NCBI RefSeq assembly: GCF_026650985.1
Contig: NZ_CP086240.1
Coordinates: 1 to 64,000, forward strand
Direction: 5' to 3'
Length of the DNA: 64,000 nt
DNA from: Clostridium estertheticum
GTDB lineage: Bacteria > Bacillota > Clostridia > Clostridiales > Clostridiaceae
A program made the position numbers and the translations under genes. A model generated the notes under the pieces. The model was given only the letters and a program-made list of their open reading frames with translations, had not been told where the DNA came from and made no database searches. Shown here piece after piece: positions 59,385-64,000 of this stretch (positions are counted from its first letter, which is position 1; each line of letters begins with the position of its first letter).

Positions 59385-59900
59385 AGTGAAAATAATCAGC
59401 AATAACAATAATATTTCCTGTCCGCTCTCCAATTCCTAAAAATGTTGTTTCTACTTGTGTTGCACCATTTAAAATTCCTGAAATAGTATTTGCAGAAGCA
59501 AGGCCCTGTTAGATATATAATTTAGCGATTGTCGCAAATTTTTAAGTATATCTTCTTTTTTACAACCTAATTTCTTTACAATATGTAATTCTGATATAGG
59601 AACCAATAGTTTTATAACTAAATTTTTATTAAGATTAGCCAGTTTGCAAGTTAGCTTAATATCTTCATGAATTAATCTAGTCAAAACCACCATTTTTTGC
59701 GACTCACCTAATTTTTTTGATTCTTGACTTATTAAGTGAAAATCTTCTCTAGTTGCACACATTCCAACTTCCACAGATTCAATATTTGTTGTCTTAATTA
59801 AATTGAGGATTTTTAATTTTGTTTTAAGATCTTTGCGAATATTTCTTTGTTGCATTCCGTCTCTTATGGTATTATCTTGAAATTCTATCATAATGTTCAC
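59385..59900 (-). pseudogene. Decayed HMGL-like (2-isopropylmalate/citramalate synthase) gene
   Basis: The N-terminal part (to about 59530) has FQDNTIRDGMQQRN, the DxTxRDGxQ active-site motif of the HMGL TIM barrel, and VEVGMCAT. Then a deletion and frame change occur. The next frame reads [37 protein letters not shown], which belongs further along the same barrel. The C-terminal regulatory domain is absent. It is divergent from a LysR gene. Confidence 0.7.
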
Positions 59901-60001
59901 CCCTTTGTTATAGATAATACATTAAAACTATATATTTTAAAATTTGTAATTTCTTGATATACTATTAAGGAAATCTTAATGATTGGTCGATAGGAGAAAA
60001 A

Positions 60002-60877
60002 ATGAATTTAGAATGGTATTACACCTTTATAGTTGTTGCAAAATATGAAAATTATAGAAAAGCAGCAGATGAATTGTTTATAACACAAACTTCAGTATTT
60101 AATCATATAAAGAACTTAGAAAATCTTTTAAAGCTAAAGCTTTTTGAGGCAAAAGGGAGAAATATCGTTTTAACAGATGATGGAAAATTTTTTTATTCAA
60201 TAGCAGTTAGAACAATTAGTACATATGAAAAAGGAATTTATGAAATGAAAAATTCTAAAAAAAAATATTCGTTTAGATTGAATGTTGTAGTAACATCTTA
60301 CATAGCTTCTTATTTAATGCCTAAATTTTTGCCGATTTTTTTTGATGTTGCACCTAATATAGATATTTCAATTTCGGTTATGGATGATCATATCCCTCAG
60401 GCTATAGAAGAGAATACGTATCATATTGGAATAGATAGGAAATTACCTAATACGGATAAGGTAATTTATAAAAATGTGTGTGAAGGAAAAATAAAATTAA
60501 TAGTTCCTAATGTGAATGCAAATAAATATTTAAAAAGTGAAATTGATTTTTTTAGAAAATATCGTATATTATCTGGCAATCATCCTTCTTATTGGACAGG
60601 CTTGATTGATAAAATTTACGAAATAGTTCCAGAAGCTGATATTACAAAGATATCATCTGTTCATGTAACTGAAAGTCTAATAAAAGCAGATCAAGGTATT
60701 TCATATTTACCTATATATATTTTTAAGAATTCAGTTAATAAGGATATTCGGATAATTGAATCTAAACTTATAGAAGATCCAATTTCATTCACATATATTA
60801 TCTGGAAAAAAGACAATTCTGAAATAAAACTTTTTTTAGAATTATTTACTCAATTCATTAAAAATGAGCAAAATTAA
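60002..60877 (+). CDS. LysR family regulator
   Basis: 291 aa. HTH at the N-terminus (YYTFIVVAKYENYRKAADELFITQTSVFNHIKNLENLLKLKLFEAKGRNIVLTDDG) and a type 2 periplasmic-binding effector domain. Divergent from the HMGL-like pseudogene 100 bp away, its probable former target. GGAGAAAA precedes the ATG. Confidence 0.88.
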   Translation: MNLEWYYTFIVVAKYENYRKAADELFITQTSVFNHIKNLENLLKLKLFEAKGRNIVLTDDGKFFYSIAVRTISTYEKGIYEMKNSKKKYSFRLNVVVTSYIASYLMPKFLPIFFDVAPNIDISISVMDDHIPQAIEENTYHIGIDRKLPNTDKVIYKNVCEGKIKLIVPNVNANKYLKSEIDFFRKYRILSGNHPSYWTGLIDKIYEIVPEADITKISSVHVTESLIKADQGISYLPIYIFKNSVNKDIRIIESKLIEDPISFTYIIWKKDNSEIKLFLELFTQFIKNEQN

Positions 60878-60882
60878 CATGG

Positions 60883-60952
60883 TAATGAAGCTTTTAAAGA
60901 GTTACTTGCAGATAGTAAGGCAGAAAACATAGAACTTGGTAATACAATAAAT
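60883..60952 (+). pseudogene. 70-bp fragment of the coiled-coil plasmid gene
   Basis: Matches 54490-54560 almost exactly (AATGAAGCTTTTAAAGAGTT, then GCAGATAGTAAGGCAGAAAA). It starts within a few bases of the LysR stop and ends abruptly. Evidence of recombination between plasmid copies. Confidence 0.7.
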
Positions 60953-61043
60953 TTTCATTGTAGAGTCGGCCCCAAAGTGGAGTTTCTAGGGTATGCCTCT
61001 GTAGTCGATGTAATAGAGTCACCTAACATATGCATAAAAACAA

Positions 61044-61083
61044 GCCACATTCTGGACTTAATATCCATAATGTGGCCTTTTTT
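61044..61083. terminator. Terminator before the Fic gene
   Basis: GCCACATT / AATGTGGC with T-run. Convergent with fic, whose stop lies 12 bp further on. Confidence 0.7.
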
Positions 61084-61094
61084 CAACAGCACTC

Positions 61095-62315
61095 CTAAGT
61101 TAGGGTTTCATCTTGTAAATTTAACTTACTCATAGCATCTAAATCTACATCATATAATTTTTTTCTCCCATCTTTTGTAATATAAAGAATTTCCTTTTCT
61201 TCTAACTCTTTTAATGAACTTCTAACCTTAGACATACCTGTCTCTGAAATTTCAGATAATTCCTCTACGCTTAACCCACTTTCTCCAAATAAGGTATTTT
61301 GAATTAATATATATAAAATACTACTTTTCTTCTCATCTTGTTTACATAGCCTATTTGATATCTCACCAAAATAATTAAGTTTAAGATCTTTTTCCTCGAG
61401 TGAGCCGCATAAATCTTGTAACGATTTAATAAGCATATCAAAGAATTTAATTACGAAAATTGTTAAATCGCCTCTGTTTTTTTCATCATTAGCCTCTTTA
61501 AAACTTTTGTAGTATGAACCTATATTTTCTTTTATCGTATATGATAATCTATATGAAACTAAAATTTGTAATTTACGTGATAATAAGTAACTACTTATAA
61601 ATCTACTAGTCCTACCATTTCCATCATAAAATGGATGAATATATCCAAATATATAATGAAAAACTGCAATTCTTATTAAATAATTATAGTTTTCATTATT
61701 TAAAATATTTAAGCCACTAGACATCTCTTTTATAATTTTATCTTCTGGATAAGTACCATTATGAATTGTTTTTCCTGATGGATTTTGTACATATACTTTA
61801 TCCTTTCTAAAAATAATCCCATCTGGCTCATTTTTAGAATCTTCGTCAACTACATCTTTTAATACTAATTCATTATATAATTTTCTTACATCTTCACATT
61901 CATCTAGTTTTATATCGTCATCTATTAATAGTTCATATTTTTTTACTAATCCATATAACCTTTTTCTTTTATTTTTTTCTGTAATATCATTTAAAATATC
62001 ATTTATTTCTTTTCGTGTGCTATTTACACCCTCGATTTCATTAGTCATTTTAATCTCATCTATTAAACACCTTTTTCTATACTGATCTAATGCTATCTGT
62101 GGCACGCTGTGCATCGTTTCTAATAAGTCACGATCCAGTTCCATAATAGTTTGAGCTCTCTTTAATATATCATTATTAATAACAACAAAAGCATCATATT
62201 CATTTATCTTAAAATTAAACTTATAAGTTGATTCACTATTAAGTCTACTTTTATATAAATCTTCATATTTACTATTATCACTATAAAATATACTTGAAAG
62301 TAATTTATATTCCAT
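61095..62315 (-). CDS. fic: Fic family AMPylase-like protein with autoinhibitory motif
   Basis: 406 aa. Fic motif HPFYDGNGRTSR (227-238) with catalytic His-227 and the second Arg. N-terminal inhibitory-type motif TNEIEG (91-96, S/T-x3-E-G) makes it a class II Fic. A C-terminal winged helix (VEELSEISETGMSKVRSSLKELEEKEILYITKDGRK, about 350-390) suggests DNA binding or autoregulation. Transfers AMP to target proteins; no separate antitoxin is needed in this class. AAGGAGTT precedes the ATG. Confidence 0.92.
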   Translation of the reverse strand: MEYKLLSSIFYSDNSKYEDLYKSRLNSESTYKFNFKINEYDAFVVINNDILKRAQTIMELDRDLLETMHSVPQIALDQYRKRCLIDEIKMTNEIEGVNSTRKEINDILNDITEKNKRKRLYGLVKKYELLIDDDIKLDECEDVRKLYNELVLKDVVDEDSKNEPDGIIFRKDKVYVQNPSGKTIHNGTYPEDKIIKEMSSGLNILNNENYNYLIRIAVFHYIFGYIHPFYDGNGRTSRFISSYLLSRKLQILVSYRLSYTIKENIGSYYKSFKEANDEKNRGDLTIFVIKFFDMLIKSLQDLCGSLEEKDLKLNYFGEISNRLCKQDEKKSSILYILIQNTLFGESGLSVEELSEISETGMSKVRSSLKELEEKEILYITKDGRKKLYDVDLDAMSKLNLQDETLT

Positions 62316-62586
62316 ATATATAACTCCTTTCTGATATTAAATCCATTTAAATTATTATAATATAATAATTTAAATAAGTAAATACAAATTAATTAATTAA
62401 ACTTATTAATATATCAATTTTATAATACTTTATTACTACAAAATAGTACTTATATTATCATATTGTTACCATTTAAACAAAACAATAAACATAAAATAAA
62501 TACAATAATAATGGTGTATTATGGTATATTTGATTCGAAATCCTTATGCACTTCTATTTTATTACATTAAAGGAGAAGAATTAATT
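62316..62586. other. AT-rich divergent promoter region
   Basis: No gene; mostly A/T with the -10-like TATAATATAATAA. Possibly controls both fic and the small gene to the right. Confidence 0.4.
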
Positions 62587-62872
62587 ATGCATATAAGAGT
62601 AAATAAGGATGATCTGTATAAATCAACAGCAGCAGAACTGTATAAAATGCTTTTAATTGGTGATATTAAAAAGTTTCAGGCAGGCTTTTGGAAAAGACCA
62701 GATGCTGACAAAAATGCAATAGAGGTTAGTGGTTGATTGAGGAAAAATTGAAATGGTCTGAGTATGATATCAAAAAATCCATATGTACAAATGTATTTAT
62801 TGAAAACGTTTTAGGTGGTTTGCTTGGAATTCTTGATATGTTGACTATTGTAAGCGCTGTATATTATAATTA
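62587..62872 (+). pseudogene. Small frameshifted gene (DUF4046-like)
   Basis: AAAGGAGAAG precedes ATG 62587 (HIRVNKDDLYKSTAAELYKML...FQAGFWKRPDA), which stops at 62736. From 62736 another frame reads IEEKLKWSEYDIKKSICTNVFIENVLGGLLGILDML and ends at TAA 62870. A single frameshift would join them into a protein of about 95 aa. The LKWSEYDIKK section recalls DUF4046-type phage/plasmid proteins; the assignment is weak. Confidence 0.45.
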
Positions 62873-62887
62873 ATAGAAATCATATAT

Positions 62888-63062
62888 TACTCAGTTTTTG
62901 TGCTGAGTATATACAGTTCATAACTAATTATATCAACCTTGAGTGTTTAGCTTGACAGAGGTATAGTTATATATAATTGTATTTCACTCAGTTTTATGCT
63001 GGGCTAATATAATTGTTAATTTAAAGGTAACACGGGTTTTTATGCCCGTGTTTTGTTTTTTT
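62888..63062 (+). terminator. Two CTCAG hairpins and a strong terminator
   Basis: TACTCAG / CTGAGTA at 62890-62912 and a similar ACTCAGTTTTATGCTGGGC at about 62989-63006. Then CACGGG / CCCGTG (63031-63050) with T-run, an intrinsic terminator. Confidence 0.65.
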
Positions 63063-63668
63063 CTAAAAACTAATAAATATAGGCTTATTTAGTCAACATA
63101 TTTGTTTGCTAAATAATTGTGTTCAGTAAACAAATTTATTTATAATCGTAGTGTTCTATTATTTTGAGTTATTCTCTTTTTATAGATAATATCAACCCGA
63201 TATCATTTTCACATCTTTTTCGACTAAGGTTCTAGGGTCTAAATCAAGAAGGACTTCTTCTACATTGATTATAAATTTATGCTTTGATACTTCAGGACAA
63301 AACAAGACCTATTCATTATAAAATTGTTTATATCTATTAATATATACTAAAACATATTAAATCAATTAAAAATGTTTTAAATATGATATAATTTATTAAT
63401 AGTATTTAAATATGATTAAAATAGATAAAAACAACATTAATTGATTAAAAGTATTTATAAATGGAAATATTATATGTAATTAGATTAAATCATCTCCTTT
63501 GGAGCTGCAATATTAATGACTTAAGAAGGAGATTTATACTACCACTGAAATTTTCTATTTGTTAGGGTATGTAACTCCCACCTATAGAAATAGGAGAATT
63601 TCCTTCTGAAATGTCATTAAATAATTTGATTCATAAAAAATAATGTTACTTGTAAAGGAGAGATATTT
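63063..63668. other. AT-rich non-coding region
   Basis: No supported gene. An inverted CATCTCCTTT...AAGGAGATTT pair spans about 63490-63535. A ribosome-binding site AAAGGAGAG lies at 63654-63662. Confidence 0.4.
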
Positions 63669-64000
63669 ATGTGTATTAAAAAATTGTTATCTTCAGATGT
63701 TTTTAAACCATGCAACTTTCCAGAGCATACATACATACCAAGAGAGTCTAAATTCGGGATAGAATATGAGCAAAGACTTAATCTAGCTCTAAATGTATCA
63801 GGTACACTAATTTCAATTATTGGTGCGTCTAAAATGGGTAAAACTGTTTTATGTGAAAAAGTTATCCCACTTGAGAAACAAGTTAATATATCTGGTGCTG
63901 ATTTTTTAAATGGAGAGGACTTCTGGAGTGTAATTGCACAAAAAATCGGGCTACCTTTTGAGGGTAAAACAACTGAAAGTAAACAAATTAGCAATACTGA
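63669..64000 (+). CDS. P-loop ATPase, 5' part (runs off the window)
   Basis: First 110 codons from ATG 63669 with AAAGGAG 9 bp upstream: MCIKKLLSSDVFKPCNFPEH ... TLISIIGASKMGKTVLCEKVI. GASKMGKT (about residues 60-67) is a Walker A loop of the AAA/STAND type. Upstream TYIPRES is typical of NACHT/AAA-like proteins where a short linker leads into the nucleotide-binding domain. The rest is outside the window. A minus-strand ORF over the same bases is a shadow. Confidence 0.7.
   Translation, partial: MCIKKLLSSDVFKPCNFPEHTYIPRESKFGIEYEQRLNLALNVSGTLISIIGASKMGKTVLCEKVIPLEKQVNISGADFLNGEDFWSVIAQKIGLPFEGKTTESKQISNT

Noticed and set aside
63617-63994. 125-aa minus-strand ORF at the window end
   Set aside because: The plus strand over the same bases has a ribosome-binding site, ATG and a Walker A motif; the minus ORF is its shadow.
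1-64000. Complete insertion sequences or a prophage
   Set aside because: No full transposase gene and no phage structural genes; the lysin and small sigma-factor cluster alone is not enough to call a prophage.

Overview
The window is very AT-rich Firmicute DNA. Strong GGAGG ribosome-binding sites, TTGACA/TATAAT promoters and protein families typical of clostridia (YvrJ, DUF1659, DUF2922, CD3324, Cse60-like, CGGC, PadR/PadC) point to Clostridium. It is almost certainly part of a large, composite plasmid. It carries two Rep_3-type initiators, each beside its own iteron array (rep1 at 1.85-3.0 kb, rep2 at 48.3-49.3 kb). It also has three different ParA modules with small ribbon-helix-helix-type partners (13.8-15.1, 24.7-26.2 and 36.1-37.1 kb), a plasmid-type tyrosine recombinase (51.1 kb), several gene fragments and many dispersed repeats. 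No rRNA, tRNA or CRISPR array was seen.

Layout. 0-3 kb: replicon 1 and a divergent, probably autoregulated plasmid protein. 3.5-12 kb: cargo, with a DUF421 membrane protein, a Met-rich protein, a lipoprotein, a MarR-controlled membrane protein between matching palindromic operators, a methyltransferase, an Xre operon and a PadR operon. 12-16.3 kb: an RNA-like hairpin element, partition module 1 with a candidate parS, and a decayed copy of a 135-aa gene. 16.3-20 kb: HxlR/nitroreductase and LysR/acyl-CoA dehydrogenase pairs. 20-22 kb: small membrane proteins, a His-rich YmaF and a Cys/His 8-residue repeat protein. 22.3-28 kb: padC/padR, and partition module 2 enclosed by a 731-bp inverted repeat that contains the 3' part of padR. 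28-35.6 kb: two MFS exporters, a MocR regulator, an alpha/beta hydrolase and an AraC regulator. 35.6-37.3 kb: partition module 3. 37.7-39.1 kb: a second copy of HxlR/nitroreductase. 39-46.3 kb: glyoxalase-like, CD3324, DUF4362 and MarR/MATE genes plus more RNA-like elements. 46.6-50.5 kb: a lysin/DUF2922/DUF1659/YvrJ/sigma-factor cluster with rep2 inserted. 51-64 kb: recombinase, a 583-aa HEPN-motif protein, a decayed RHH/coiled-coil gene, NUDIX, a BcrAB-type ABC exporter, PEBP-like, an HMGL-like pseudogene with LysR, a Fic protein, and the start of a P-loop ATPase that runs off the window.

The most interesting non-gene signal is a family of about 230-290-bp elements (six copies) with a long 5' hairpin, a conserved GCTTTGGAC...GTCCAAAGC stem and, in one copy, a textbook terminator. 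Two divergent copies keep the 17-nt loop unchanged while the stem changes with compensating substitutions, which suggests a structured RNA (or an ssDNA hairpin). Two divergent copies and one remnant flank partition modules 2 and 3. Three near-identical copies go with an 18-bp palindrome and a 135-aa protein. Other dispersed families are a paired-hairpin element, a promoter-carrying repeat, a MITE-like 243-bp element and a 1.29-kb direct duplication. Together they describe a plasmid assembled by fusion and recombination of several replicons.

All calls come from reading the sequence and from memory of protein families. No database search was run.
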